Of a stretch of DNA of 64,000 nucleotides, positions 47,750-61,332 are shown piece after piece (the stretch's first letter is position 1; each line of letters starts with the position of its first letter). The notes below the pieces were generated by a model. That model was not told where the DNA came from and searched no databases. It saw only the letters and a program-made list of their open reading frames with translations. The DNA comes from Ridgeia piscesae (Eukaryota; Annelida; Polychaeta; Sabellida; Siboglinidae), in NCBI GenBank assembly GCA_025642075.2, contig JAODUO010001203.1, positions 5,001 to 69,000 on the forward strand. Direction: 5' to 3'. A program made the position numbers and the translations under genes.

Positions 47750-48525
47750 CAAGATTCAAAAGACTTTATTGTCCATTTCCGTTTTTAATGTGATGTTTTA
47801 CATCACATTAAAAACGGAAATCGTTCTTCAGTTACACAGTAAGATTGGTGAGCCATAATATATACGGTTAATAAGATTGTAATAATACTGATCAGCACTA
47901 AAATTGGTAAAGTAAATAAATTAAATATATAAATAAATACTCTAAATAATAAATAAATAAGCAAGTAAAATTCCTTAAAAGGTTCTTTGATAAGACACAT
48001 TGGAACTTTTAGACGTCTCCCTGACGGAAGTTTCTGAAAAGCGTCATTCAGAGGATGGGTAGGATCGTACAATACTTGTCTGGGCTCCCTTTTCAGTGCA
48101 GCATTGTATATACTGGACAGGTGTTTCTGTTCAATACCAATCAACTTGCTAGCTGTGTTGACAACACGAGCAATCTTTATTGTACTCTTGGCACTGACAT
48201 TGCCATACCACGTAATTATGTTAAAAGATAGAACGCTCTCTATTAAATCCCTGTAAACAAGTTGGAGAATGTGTTGGCTAACATAGAAACGTTTCAGCTT
48301 TCTCAGTAGGAACAGCCATGGTTGCGCTTTCTTGTAAACATAATCAACATCATCACAGAATGACAAGCTTTCATCAAGTAATATACCTAGGTATTTGAAG
48401 CTCTTCACTATTTCTACTTCTTGATTATCTATGAATATCGGTTTTGGTGGCTGATTAAAAAAAAATTCTTTAGTCTTAGTTCTATTAAATTTAAGAAAGT
48501 TGGACTTAAACTGAATAGTTTACTC
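47750..48525 (-). pseudogene. L2-like LINE 3' end, 5'-truncated
   Basis: Minus-strand frame: NFLKFNRTKTKEFFFNQPPK then VEIVKSFKYLGILLDESLSF, VYKKAQPWLFLLRKLKRFYV, IESVLSFNIITWYGNVSAKS, THPLNDAFQKLPSGRRLKV. This is the last third of an L2-type RT, open for about 200 codons, so the copy is younger than others here. The 3' end has CAATAAAGTCTTTTGAATCT (about 47774-47755), a typical L2-type 3' tail. It belongs to the same broad clade as 35696-38060 but a different family. Confidence 0.85.
47775..47821. repeat. Perfect 21-bp hairpin at the LINE 3' end
   Basis: ATTTCCGTTTTTAATGTGATG (47775-47795), loop TTTTA, then its exact complement (47801-47821). The LINE ORF runs into it and stops there. Such a hairpin is expected if the 3' end was copied back during reverse transcription or if it is a normal 3' UTR stem. 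Confidence 0.9.
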
Positions 48526-48969
48526 CTCATATTTTGTGGCGTTTCTTATCTGTGTTATCACCATTGTGATTGGTACAGACACAGTAAGATCTTCGTTATA
48601 TCATATTTTTATTATTACCCGTGTTGGTACAGAGATAAAGTAAGATGTTCTTACCTAATGTCTGTGTTATTACCTATAATCGCACAGACTAGTATTCAAC
48701 GAACTAGCTGATATTTTATATAATTGGAATTACAGTGGGATTCGGTGTCAATGTGTTGGACAGAATATGATGATAATCTTGAAAAGCTCAGTTAAATTGG
48801 TAATTTACGACTACAACGTGACATAAAAATAACTACACCACAATAACTATAAAGTCATTAACGTATGGTAATTATTTTCTTTTATAACTAAAATGTCTCG
48901 TACATAAATTTATGTTGAAAAGTTGTTCTGGACAGGAACATTTGAATGCGTATCAAATAGTCTTACTGT
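48526..48969. other. Intergenic DNA, nothing recognised
   Basis: Two imperfect direct copies of GTTGGTACAGAGA/ATTGGTACAGACA with AGTAAGAT (48570 and 48622). No gene seen. Confidence 0.4.
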
Positions 48970-49050
48970 GTATCAATTAACTCTATCGGGTGTATCAACT
49001 AACTCTATCGGGTGTATCAACTAACTCTATCGGGTGTATCAACTATCTGC
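48970..49050. repeat. 22-bp minisatellite
   Basis: Unit CTCTATCGGGTGTATCAACT plus AA, three tandem copies starting at 48981, 49003 and 49025, plus partial flanks. A related inverted piece GGTTAGTTGATAC follows at about 49052. Confidence 0.9.
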
Positions 49051-49802
49051 AGGGTTAGTTGATACCTTTGACAACCTCTTTTTGCAGACCCACCAAATCT
49101 AAGTAAAGTGACTCAGTGGGTGATTCCAGATTTTCGGGGCAATTCATGCAACTCAGTAAATTCTGACCTGTAATTTGGCGAAAATAAAATAAATTGACAT
49201 TCTACGTTCATGCGTTGTTTTAGCTGCCAATATGAAATTAAAACAAGTAATAATTCATTGCGATAATTGAAAGATATGGTCTATATTAACAAAATGTGTA
49301 AGTTATATCGGGATATCTGCTGTCCCATAAGGGGTGGTTTGATTTTCTTTGCATCACCATTTACATGATTTATAGTTTAAAAACTCTGTTAATCGAAAAC
49401 ATATATCATGTATTAAAATATATTGAATTATATTCCTATTACGATTGCTTCGGTAGTTGATTGAACAATCAACATTTGTCTTGTCCAACAAAAATTTCAG
49501 TACTGTTACGTCAGTACTGTTACGGTGTTAAAATATGAAATTGCAGAATTTTGCTTAGTTGAATACATCAGATGGAAGCACTGATGAGATATTGGGAAAT
49601 TAAAAGAGGTGAAGAGCTCATGACATTAGGATTATAATGTTTATGACCATTAATTTATTACATTGTCGAAAGATAGGTGTATTCATGGTCACTCCTTTTA
49701 CTTAGTTAACTCACTGTCAAAAAATCCCACCGACCCAGTCTTTTATGCAGTCAATAACACGAATATCATTCGATGCGACAAAGACTGCTTCCATTCACTT
49801 GA
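49051..49802. other. Intergenic DNA, nothing recognised
   Basis: AT-rich; a small direct repeat GTACTGTTACG at about 49500-49523. Confidence 0.4.
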
Positions 49803-52424
49803 CTGTTGCTCACTATTTATCTCTGTGCTGTGAGAGTGATGTCAATGAGTCGGTCTTTATGTCTCTCAACTTCAGGTTTCCCTTGATGGCATCCTTGAAC
49901 CTGAGATGAGGGCGCCCTCTCTTTCTGTGACCAGAAGACAGTTGAGAGTTGAGAACCTGCTTTGGTAGCCTATCTGGTGACATCCTCATGAGGTGTCCAG
50001 TCCACCGGAGATTCTTTCTGATCAGAAGATCTTCCATAGATGGCAGCCCTGTCCGTTCGGGTATTTCCTTGTTTGTCACTTTGTCCATCCAGGTTATTCT
50101 TATGATCGAACGCAGATGTCGCATCATGAAGGCATGCAGCTTATTTACCTGTCATCTGTACACTGTCCAGGCCCAGGCTTCGTATAGGAGAGTGGACAGC
50201 ACGATTGCACGGTATATCTTACCTTTAACCCGCATGAACACATGGTGGTTGTTCCAGAGTCTCTGGCGTAGAACGATGCACTAGCCTTGGCCATCCTCCT
50301 CTGTATTTAATCGTCAATGCATCAATTACTTGATATAGTGCTTCCGAGGTAGGTGAATTCCAGAACAGAGTTTAGCTTGTTTCCATCAACCATGATATCC
50401 TCCTCTTGGGTTCTTGTAGAGTTGGGTTGGTAGAGCACCTCGGTCTTCTTGATGTTAATCTTCAGGCCAAACTTCTTTGACGCATCGGAAAAAGCATCCA
50501 CTATTTTCTGCATCTCTTCAGCAGAGTGTGCAACCAGTGCACTGTCACCTGCGAATAGCAGCTCTCTCATCGGTATCCGTGTAGTCTTGGTCTTCGCTCT
50601 GAAGTGTGCGATGTTGAATAAGTCAGCGCTCTGTCCGGACTGTATGTAGACGCCACCCCCCATGACTCGGAAAGTCTCGTCGAGCATTGCTGATAGGAAG
50701 ATGGAGAAGAGCCTGGGGGCCAGTATACAGCCTTGCTTGACCCCATTTGTAACACTGAACGATTCTTCCCCTCCAACACTAACATTCGCCATCATAACGG
50801 TATTTAGAGCCTCGATCATAGTTGTGAACTTCTCTGGGCAGCCATACTTCCCCAGTAGCTGCCAACGCCCGGTCCTCCCAACTGTATCGAACGCCTTACT
50901 GAAATTGACAAATACCACGTAGAGTGGTCGGTCCTGCTCAACGCACCTTTCTTGTAGCTGTCGGAGACAAAATATCACATCCACGGTGCTCCGGTTACCT
51001 CTGAAGCAGATTGTGACTCCGGAACTACCTCTGGTGTTATGTGGGTAGATAGTCTGTTGAGGAGGATCCTGGCGAAGATCTTGCCTGCTATGGAAAGAAT
51101 AGAGATTCCTCTATAGTTCCCACATTATGTTCGATCACCTTTCTTGTAGATGGTTACAATACTGGCATCCTTCCATGCTTGTGGTGCAGAACCCACCTCC
51201 CAGGCATTGGTGATTAGTTGGTGCAGTCTGCTGAACAGATTGTCTCCTCCATGCTTCCATACTTCTGCAGGAATTCCATCTCACCCAGGTGCTTTGCCAT
51301 CTTTCAAGCTGGCGATTGCTCTAGCCATCTCATCAGGGGTTGGCATCTCATCGAGGCTTGTCTTGGTAATGCGCTGCGGGATGTTGTCCAGAGCTTCGTG
51401 ATCTATGTTGCCAGGGACTTTGAGTAGCTTCTGGAAGTGTTCACTCCATCTTGCCACAACTTTCTTGCTTTCAGAGAAGGTCTCCATTCCACCTGTTGAT
51501 TTCATGTGAACAGGTTCCTTCTTCCTGGGTCCCCACACTTCATTCAGTCCATTGTAGAAGCCCTTCATGTTGTTTTTGCCAGCAGCTCTCAGCAGCCCCA
51601 CTGCCTTCCTTTCCCACCAGTCTGACTTCAGTGCACGGGTGCGTTTTTGTAGCAGTCTGCAGGCATCTTTGTATGCTGCAGTGGTGGATCTAGTGCTCCT
51701 GGTTTGCAATACTCTCTGGTGGGCTTGGTCTCTTCTACTCATAAGAGTGTGTAGCTCCTGGGCGTTTGGGTCGAACTAGTTCTGGTGTTTTCTGACTGGC
51801 TTGCCAAGATATATATTGGCAGCGTTGTATACGACCTTCTGCAGAGCTGCTCATTCATCTTCTGGTGTTGAGCTTTCTTTCTCCCCCCCCCCCATTGGGC
51901 GAGAGCACTGTCCATCTCCTGCTCAAACCTCTCCCTATGGCTGATGGTACTTAGTTTTGCTGTGTTGAGCTGGGTCGGCTTACTTATCCCTTGCCTGTTA
52001 TGCTTTTGTCGTATCCTGAAAGCCACGTTTGACCTCAGCATCTGGTGATCGGTCCAGCAGTTAGCTCCAGTTGGCTCGGATACTGTGGATGTCCATCTTA
52101 TCCCGACACCTTGTGATGATGAAGTCGCTCATATGCCAGTGTCTGGAGCGAGGATGCATCCAAGTGGTCTTGCGTTCATCCTTCTGCTTGAACATGGTGT
52201 TCGTCAATATCAGTTCGAACTCAGAGCACAGAGCCACTAGAAGCTCGCCATTGGAGTTGCATTTCCCAATCCCATGTTTGCCCATGACCAATGGCCACTT
52301 TTCATTGTCTCTTCCTATCCTGGCATTGAAGTATCCTATTAACAGTAGCTTATCTGTACAAGGGATGCCACTGAGCATACTTGCCATCTGGTTGTAGAAG
52401 GCCTCCTTGTTTTCAAACACGATA
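49803..52424 (-). pseudogene. RTE/CFDP2-like non-LTR element, endonuclease plus RT
   Basis: Minus strand, in order: endonuclease half with TDKLLLIGYFNARIGRD, ILTNTMFKQKDERKTTWMHP and HWHMSDFIITR (52420-52061); a linker (52041-51281) with SRRDQAHQRVLQTRSTRSTT; the RT with LYVVFVNFSKAFDTVGRTG, VTNGVKQGCILAPRLFSIFL, RELLFAGDSALVAHSAEEMQ, INIKKTEVLYQPNS and FTYLGSTISSN (50984-50322); and the C-terminal LRWTGHLMRMSPDRLPKQVL (about 50020). The G-D-F-N endonuclease motif reads G-Y-F-N and the A-D-D catalytic box reads A-G-D, and frames shift at least four times, so it is inactive. It is the most complete LINE here. The 5' end is lost at about 52424. Clade by motif memory; jockey-superfamily membership is certain, RTE-type is likely. 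Confidence 0.85.
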
Positions 52425-53184
<760 letters not shown>

Positions 53185-53185
<1 letters not shown>

Positions 53186-53817
53186 AAAGCTATTGACCAT
53201 TGCATCACTGGATCTATTTTAGAAAAGGCATAAGCTCCAGCGATACACTGAACACACTGTCAGGTTTTCAAGAAGACACAGTCACGCAATTCCAAAGCAT
53301 AATAGCTGAAACCAATAGGCAGGGAGCCAGGTCTACCTCTCAGGATGTTTTCTGATAACTTCTTTTCACTTGGATTTCCTGATAACTGATACATTGGGCG
53401 TGGTGGTTAATGACCACTCCCAACTCGGGGTCTTTTGGCCTTAGAGGGCCAGAAATTAAGTAAATTCAAATATTTTGTCACACAGCTAAAATAGCTGTAG
53501 AGACACAACGTTTGGCAAAAAGCAACCTGAAACATTGGGGAAGGCGGTGGTGTATGATTTAGGGGTTTACCCCAATTCAATTACATAGTATGAACCATTG
53601 AATCCCCCCAAAAGGAACAAATCGTCCTCCGCCTGACAAGTGTGTCATAAATGAATACAAGACTTTTTATGTAATATAATGGCCATTTTTAACACAGAAA
53701 ACTTCCCACGGCCATAAATGTCTTGATTTTATACAAACATAATCTCTCTATCTCGACAAATATGCCAGTGCAGAGGTTGTCCACAATTTGATGAGTGCGC
53801 TAAGAAGCGAGGGTGGA
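53185..53817. other. Intergenic DNA, nothing recognised
   Basis: No gene or repeat end seen before the hAT element. Confidence 0.4.
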
Positions 53818-55178
<1,361 letters not shown>

Positions 55179-55185
55179 ATAGGCG

Positions 55186-56260
55186 ATATTAAACAGACAG
55201 GTTTTCAGGTAACGGCGAAATGTAATAACGTTTTCTGCTGATTTGATGTTGTAAGGAATTGTATTCTACAGAAAGAAAGAAAGCTCGAGTTCCGGCCTTT
55301 GTTTTTACACTGGGAACAGCAAGTGAATTTGAACTTGCCGACCGGAGCTGTCGGTGCTGTATTGCTGGCTTGAGTTTCAGAGCAAATATGGAGGAGGACA
55401 GAGCTTAGTAGGTGATTGTGCATATATTAAACTGTATGCGAATCACACGGGGAGCCAAAAGCAGTGATTTTAGGAGTGGCACTGAGCCAGAGAAAGGAGG
55501 AGACTGGGAAACTACCCGTGTCAAACAATTCTGGACGCGTTGCCGTTTAGCAATGTCTTTACTAGCAATATTATAAAGGAGGGAATAACAGTAATCAAGT
55601 TTACTACTAACAAGAATTGTTGCGATAGTTTTAGCGACTGAAAATACTTATAACAGCGAAAGCGGCGAAGATCGCAGATATGATAGAAACTGCAACAACA
55701 CGTATCAGAGATATGTTGTCTAAAGTTAAAGTTATGATCATCGGTCATGGCAAGATGCCGTACAGGTGTACCTATTGTGAAGTTTTGACTCAGCATATAC
55801 ATCTAGTGTTCTGCTCTAGACTGGAACTCAGGTTTGTCTGCATTTAACTTTAATTTGTTGTCAGTCATTCTGAAGAGCATATCTTAAAGGCAATAATTTA
55901 CGTAGCTAATGAGATGTAAACCCAAGTATCATCTGCGTAAAGGTGGAGATTATGGTGATTGTAACTGTGCCCGATATGCCGTACCAAACAGATAAACGTT
56001 CGATACGCGTATTGTGGTCAAAGGCGACAGATAAATCTAGCAACGTGAAGGCTATTACTTTGCCTAGATCGATGTTAAGTGTAATGTCATCGTGCACTTC
56101 AAAGAGATAAATTTATGTAGAAAGACTTTTTTGCATACTGACTGTAACACATTGTATAAGTGATTTGAGCTAATGTGGCATATGTAGCAACTTGCAACGA
56201 CTTTGTCATGTATTTTATTAGACATAAAACTAAGATTAAACATGTATGTTAGTTGCAATT
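55186..56260 (-). pseudogene. CR1-like LINE reverse-transcriptase remnant
   Basis: Minus strand, in order: LGKVIAFTLLDLSVAFDHNT (A-box), RLSVWYGISGTV, HHNLHLYADDTWVYISLAT (catalytic box intact, about 55960-55905), RHLAMTDDHNFNFRQHISDT with CCCSFYHICDLRRFRCY, and the C-terminal ENVITFRRYLKTCLF ending near 55197. It is closely similar in sequence and order to the element at 25649-27860 ([20 protein letters not shown] there), so both belong to one family. Frameshifts separate the blocks. The 3' tail appears to be removed by the neighbouring hAT insertion. Confidence 0.8.
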
Positions 56261-56263
56261 TAC

Positions 56264-56340
56264 AATCTCTACAAGATTCGAACCCGGATTCTCTTAGTCA
56301 AGAGTCCCAAGCTCTACCCCTGAGCCACTGTCCTCTATAT
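56264..56340 (-). repeat. tRNA-like SINE head
   Basis: Minus strand GACAGTGGCTCAGGGGTAGA followed by GGGTTCGAATC in canonical B-box form. Only the tRNA-like part is present. Its B box is the best in the window. Confidence 0.7.
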
Positions 56341-57708
56341 TACAACAGAACTATTCATCGGGTGTGTCGGGGCACAGCAGTAAAAACTGACGACATCCAC
56401 AGTGTTCGTGTTGTTAGACATGCTGTGTCATGCGTGTAGCGACGAGACGAGACGAGACGAGAAACATGCACTGAGATTGCGATTTCTGGCAACTAGTAAG
56501 ATTTATTTTCATAATATAACGCCACTATAATATTGACATATATGCTGACAATTTATATTTATTTATTTACTATTATTATACAGTATTATGCTTTTGGGAA
56601 TGTATCAATTATAATTTAAGATTAGGAATATTAATCATATATGTATGATTGTAAATCATATACATGTCTAATTCTTCACCAAAGTCGCGAAATGCCCTCT
56701 CCTTCAAAACATTACTTAAATAAAACTTGTCTGCCACGAAGTGATTAGGCGGGCCTCAACATAGTTTGCCATATTTAACATTATACGAAGCACCATCTGA
56801 CCCCAAGCCCGCTTCTCACCGGCGAATGGGATGTTTGCGTCTAGTCTCGACCGCGACTTGTCTCGACGTCTCCGCTCATCACGTTTTGAGATGAGGTCAA
56901 GACGAAGTCAAAACAGCTCGAGACGGTTCAAAAAATCAAACATGTTCGATTCTCAAAACCCGACTGCGGCCTTCATAAGATTGTGCTTTACATATTTGCA
57001 CAGCGTGTAAAAAGTCAAATATATTGTTGACAAATGATTGGTGGGGCGTATTACTAACTGTGTAGATTATTGATTAGTATGATGGCTTGAGCGTAGCTTA
57101 CGATTTCCCTAAGAATCACGTCCGATTCTGTTTATGGATTAGATGGATTTTCCTTAAAGCGACATGATCAGTTCGTGGCTTTTTATTTTTACTGCAAAAT
57201 CATGTTAATCAGTATGTCATAACCATTGTAGCGTCCTGACTGCCAATAAATGTTTTATCGAAACTGAACTGACTTCGTAATATTAAACGACTTATGTTTA
57301 TAAGAATCCCGACGCTGTCACTCAAATCGCCGCGAGTGACACCCACCCTTTGACCTTTACCAACTGGGAGCCATGCACCTGGCTGGGTGTGGCGTTAGTG
57401 GCGTCAACTTGTGTTCACGTGATACTGCATCGCGTGATTATGCATTTCCTTCTGCTGTATTTACTATATGCCACGGATTGGCACGGTTGTGTTAATGCCG
57501 TGGTGACTGGTTGCTAGTCGCGATTGTGTATCTAATAAAAAAAATATTTACATTTAAATTTATTTAATAACAATTTCAAATTAGTTAATTCCAGTATTTA
57601 ATAATAATGGGTGTTCAAGTTATGGCTTTTAGTTATTTCAAACTTGTATTTGTCACCACATTTCTTGATTCTTGTGACGGTCACTAAAATTACTTTTTTT
57701 TAAAGGTG
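56341..57708. other. Intergenic DNA; small GACGA array
   Basis: GACGA is repeated about four times at 56440-56461. The patch 56800-56940 is GC-rich with GTCTCGAC/GACGAGAC-type inverted motifs that may be one end of a DNA transposon; the partner was not found. Confidence 0.4.
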
Positions 57709-58424
57709 TATGCTTCATTATCCATCACCAGTGCTTTATCTGCGGTTTCATTTTATACATAAGATTTAAATGATCCAACAGCTACATTTGTAGTTCGGAA
57801 ACTGTTACATGGAGCTGCTAAGCTGAGGCCATCCTGTGATCAACGAGCTCCAGTAACAACAGTTATTCTACATGACTTGGTGCGTTCTGCAGCACATATC
57901 TCCATTTGTTATTATAACAGTGTTTTGACTTCAGCAATGTATCTGCTAGCTTTTCATTGCTTCCTTAGGATAGGTGAAATTGCAGTAATGTCAACTGCAC
58001 AGTCTTCGTGTGTGTTACAGTTTCACTTAGCTCAGATAAATGTACAGTTAGTTTTCATTCCTATAAACATAACCAGGGCCCTCCAGTATTTTTGGTTATT
58101 TCGGCACATGCAGCTTTCCGTCCAATCAAAGCTATTCTAGCGGTAAGGAGAAATGCTCCTGGACCACTATTTATCTTCCCGGGTGGTACTCCAGTGACAA
58201 AAGCCTATTTTGGCGACCAGTTAAAAAAGTCGTTGGCATGGGCAGGTCTTTTCAGTGAATGTTACAAAGGCCATAGTTTCCGCATAGGCGCAGCAATAAC
58301 AGCAGCCATGCAGGGAATATCTGATGAGAAAATTCAGCGAATGGGGCGATGGAAATCGCAGGCGTTTAAGAAATATATTAGAATCCCTATGCTAGCTACA
58401 ATAATGAGGACACTTTATCACTAA
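57709..58424 (+). pseudogene. Tyrosine recombinase (DIRS/Crypton-like) remnant
   Basis: Frame 1: YASLSITSALSAVSFYT, stop at 57760, DLNDPTATFVVRKLLHGAAK, then MYLLAFHCFLRIGEIAVMST with the first catalytic Arg (L-R-I-G-E). After a frameshift near 58050: RNAPGPLFIFPGGTPVTKAY and CYKGHSFRIGAAITAAMQG (H-x-x-R box), RMGRWKSQAFKKYIRIP with the W and the nucleophile Tyr. All four catalytic blocks are present in order and spacing. Such recombinases mobilise DIRS-like retroelements or Cryptons through circular DNA. A stop and a frameshift interrupt it; no reverse transcriptase was found nearby, so the element type is open. Confidence 0.8.
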
Positions 58425-59288
58425 TTGGTATTGGTATTCTCATAGGTGTTTTCTACTTATTCTCATCCTGTGAGGAACGAATAACCATAAGTACGTGTAC
58501 AATTTACAGTAGGGCTGGCTTCCATTAGTTGATACTAAGTATGTTTTCTACTTAGGTTGGGCATTACTTTTCAACAGGGTTATGCTGTAATATATTAATG
58601 CTGGCAACTGGCCATACCGTGAATATATTATATGTTAATGTTGTTCATATCAGAAATTAATTGTAATAGATACGGCAATCCCGAGGAACTTTCTATTGAA
58701 GTGGTTTTTTTTCTGGGTAGCAAATTCGTGGTAGTAGTGATGGTTTGATAATTTGCAGCTGTGCACTTTCTACTGAGGTGGCGTGTACTACGTTACAGAA
58801 GAATAATGTTCCATGCTTAATGTACAATCCTAAATTCTGGACTGATATTGAATCCTGAGGTGGGCGCTGGGCCATGCTGGCCGGGTGGTTGGTTTCACCC
58901 ACCTTTGCTGTTTATGTTTACTTTGCTACTTTACTATTATAATTATCTGACGTAATACACAACATTTACATTGTATCTGGATTTGTATGAATTATGTGGA
59001 TTGTGTTATTATATGTATCTATGTTTGGCTGGATACAAAGCTATTTTACTAACGCATACATGCTTTGTCATTTACAGCAAACGAGTCACGATTCCTTATA
59101 AACAAGGAACATTGTCCCACATAAATACGACATTATGATGCAAGTCAAATGCCTTTTATGTGGGCATTGATAAGAACCTAATAAAACTAACATTTACGGT
59201 AATTCCAGTCACAGTCACATGACTTATCACGTGATAACTATTGGCATAAAAGACAGCGGCACTGCTGCCACTGCCCCAGTTCGAATTT
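58425..59288. other. Intergenic DNA, nothing recognised
   Basis: May contain the 3' part of the recombinase element; no motif seen. Confidence 0.4.
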
Positions 59289-59430
59289 ACAGGATTAACC
59301 AGCATCTGTAAGGTGGCAGCATTATTTAGCCTACACGGATAACATTCAAACGCCGGCCAAATCACCAGACTGTCTTCTCGGCGTAGTTACGCAGCCGACC
59401 GACAGTCGATTAAGCGAGACAGTGAAACGG
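59289..59430. repeat. Dispersed repeat unit, outer copy
   Basis: CAGGATTAACCAGCATCTGT, GGTGGCAGCATTATTTAGCC, CACCAGACTGTCTTCTCGGC and GTAGTTACGCAGCCGACCGA followed by CAGTCGATTAAGCGAGAC. The same order is seen at 59997-60135, and partly at 59812-59872. One copy lies outside and the others inside the TTAA-flanked element. Confidence 0.8.
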
Positions 59431-59811
59431 TCCTCTGCCTCTGGCCATACTTGATGCTAACTGCGACATATGCTATCGGTCAAACAGCGTTTATGTCATT
59501 CACTAGGCGTTAAATAATTCACGTTTAAGCCCGGTTCACATCAGCTATCAGCTGAGCTAACAGGCTCGCGTGCCTGTTGGCTTAGCCTCGGTTACCCAGG
59601 CTCCGTGAGGTGCGTTTATTAGGCCTTACCCCATATTAGGGTAGAGGCGCTGATTGGCTCTCAGGCCAACTATGAAATAAAATTAAAATAATGATATACT
59701 AACAAAAGATAATGATATCCTATGAAAAGTATTCAAAATTGAACTTATATTAACACACAAATAAGTAAAAATTCAAATTTACAGTTGTTTACAAAATAAG
59801 AATTACGGCAG

Positions 59812-60135
59812 GATTAACCAGTATCCGTCAGGTGGCAGCATTGTTTAACCCCACACGAATAACATACAAATTAAATAAGGATACCTTTTTATCAAATAAT
59901 GCTCTATTAAAAAAAAAAACTATTCAAAATTAAACGTATATTAACACAAAATAAATAGAAATACAAATTTGCAGTTGTTTATAAAAATAGAAATTACGGC
60001 AGGATTAATCAGTGTCCGTGAGATGGCAGCATTGTACAGATCACGCGGATAAATATTCAAAAGCCGGGAGACTCACCAGACTGTCTTCTCGGCGTAGTTC
60101 CGCAGCCGACCGACAGTCGGTTAAGCGAGACTACT
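59812..60135. repeat. Dispersed repeat units, two inner copies
   Basis: Two partial copies of the 59289 unit (59812-59872 and 59997-60135), with the AT-rich GGATACCTTTTTATCAAATA block between them. The block is shared with 31125-31260. Confidence 0.75.
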
Positions 60136-60394
60136 GTTGGCTCAGCTGATATAGCTCACGCCGCACACGGTGAGAAAGATGCTAAGCAAACCGCTTCATA
60201 TCAAGTGACTTATCCATCACGTGGTCTGGTTGCCTAGCAAATTACATCAAACCTGTCAGAAAAACACGTGGAATACTCAAACATTCCAACGAATGTTTTC
60301 TTAAAAGAAGTGTATATTGCACCTAAAGTCGGTACAATAGTTGTGGGACTATTGCACCGACAGTTTTTCGACGCATGTGCATTACAGCATGGGA

Positions 60395-60660
60395 ATGCGC
60401 ATGCCGTCGTTGCTGGTGTCAGACAACGTGTTTAAGGTCGGTGCATCTGTTAGAACGTTTGTCGAATTGCAGAATGCGCTACATTTGTTTGAGCAACAAA
60501 CGCATATTCAGTTTTACCTGAGAGACGCCTGAATTTAGAACGCGGCAAAGAAAACGACGCCAAACACTGTTGAAAAAGCGTTGAAAAATATTAAGTACTA
60601 TGTCAGTTTGACGGTGTATGGCAGATTTGGACCGAACTGTGATGTTATGCCAATGCAAAT
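60395..60660 (+). pseudogene. ZSWIM3-like N-terminal domain remnant
   Basis: Reads SDNVFKVGASVRTFVELQNA then LHLFEQQTHIQFYLRDA, two stops, and NAAKKTTPNTVEKALKNIKY with YVSLTVYGRFGPNCDV. In ZSWIM1/3-type and related transposon-linked proteins this domain reads roughly F-x-x-G-x-x-F-x-T-F-x-E-L-Q-x-A-h-x-x-[FY]-E, then V-Q-F-Y-x-R-D-S, then K-Y-x-x-h-x-x-x-C-x-x-G. The G-G in the last motif is Y-G here. TGA and TAG sit in frame at about 60530-60538. The SWIM and MULE-like transposase parts are absent. A gene fragment carried by or belonging to the surrounding element. Confidence 0.55.
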
Positions 60661-60894
60661 GCATAGAACGATATATGCGGTTATGAGAGGTGGGCTTGGG
60701 CGATGACGAGACTGGAGGTCGATCACTGTTATTCCTCTCTCACATGTAATCATAATAAATTGGTTTGTTCAGTACCTCTGGTGTCGTATCAGATACGTAT
60801 GAACTCGAGATGAGTCAGACAATCCTATTATCCATAGGTCAAGTCAAAGACAGCACGTTTCACGAACCACTATTCCAAAATGGGGTGTGAGTTT

Positions 60895-61092
60895 GGGTTA
60901 GGGTTAGGGTTAGGGTTAGGGTTAGGGTTAGGGTCAGGTTTAGGGTTAGTGTCAGGGTTAGAGTCATGGTCATGGTCATGGTCATGGTCATGGTCATGGT
61001 CATGGTCATGGTCATGGTCAGGGTCATGGTCAGGGTCAGGGTCAGGGTCAGGGTCAGGGTCAGGGCCAGGGCCAGGGCCAGGGTCAGGGTAA
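60895..61092. repeat. 33-unit hexamer array grading from telomeric GGGTTA
   Basis: Six GGGTTA units (60895-60930), mixed variants to 60966, nine TGGTCA units (60967-61020), then GGGTCA and TGGTCA, GGGCCA ×3, GGGTCA and GGGTAA. All 33 units keep exact hexamer register. An interstitial telomere-like tract that has diversified by unit spread. Its ORFs are artefacts. Confidence 0.95.
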
Positions 61093-61237
61093 TACGTTTT
61101 TATACAAATCAAGTTGGACTCCCATTTTTACGGTCACGCAGCGGCCTTTCTTAAAATTGTGTTTCTTTACGACAAAAACAACTCACAATTGTGAAAGTTA
61201 CAACTGCATGCAGGATTTTTTGATTTATGTGGTTTTC

Positions 61238-61279
61238 ACTGTAGTAAACTATAGCAAATTTACCATAGTAAAATCATAG

Positions 61280-61332
<53 letters not shown>

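Noticed and set aside
48970..49050. CRISPR-like array
   Set aside because: Units are contiguous with no spacers, so it is a minisatellite; the window is eukaryotic.
56800..56945. GC-rich inverted GTCTCGAC motifs as a transposon end
   Set aside because: Only one end visible, no partner or target duplication; left as a note in the region entry.
60870..61154. ORFs of D-H, G-L or M-V dipeptides
   Set aside because: They are translations of the hexamer array.
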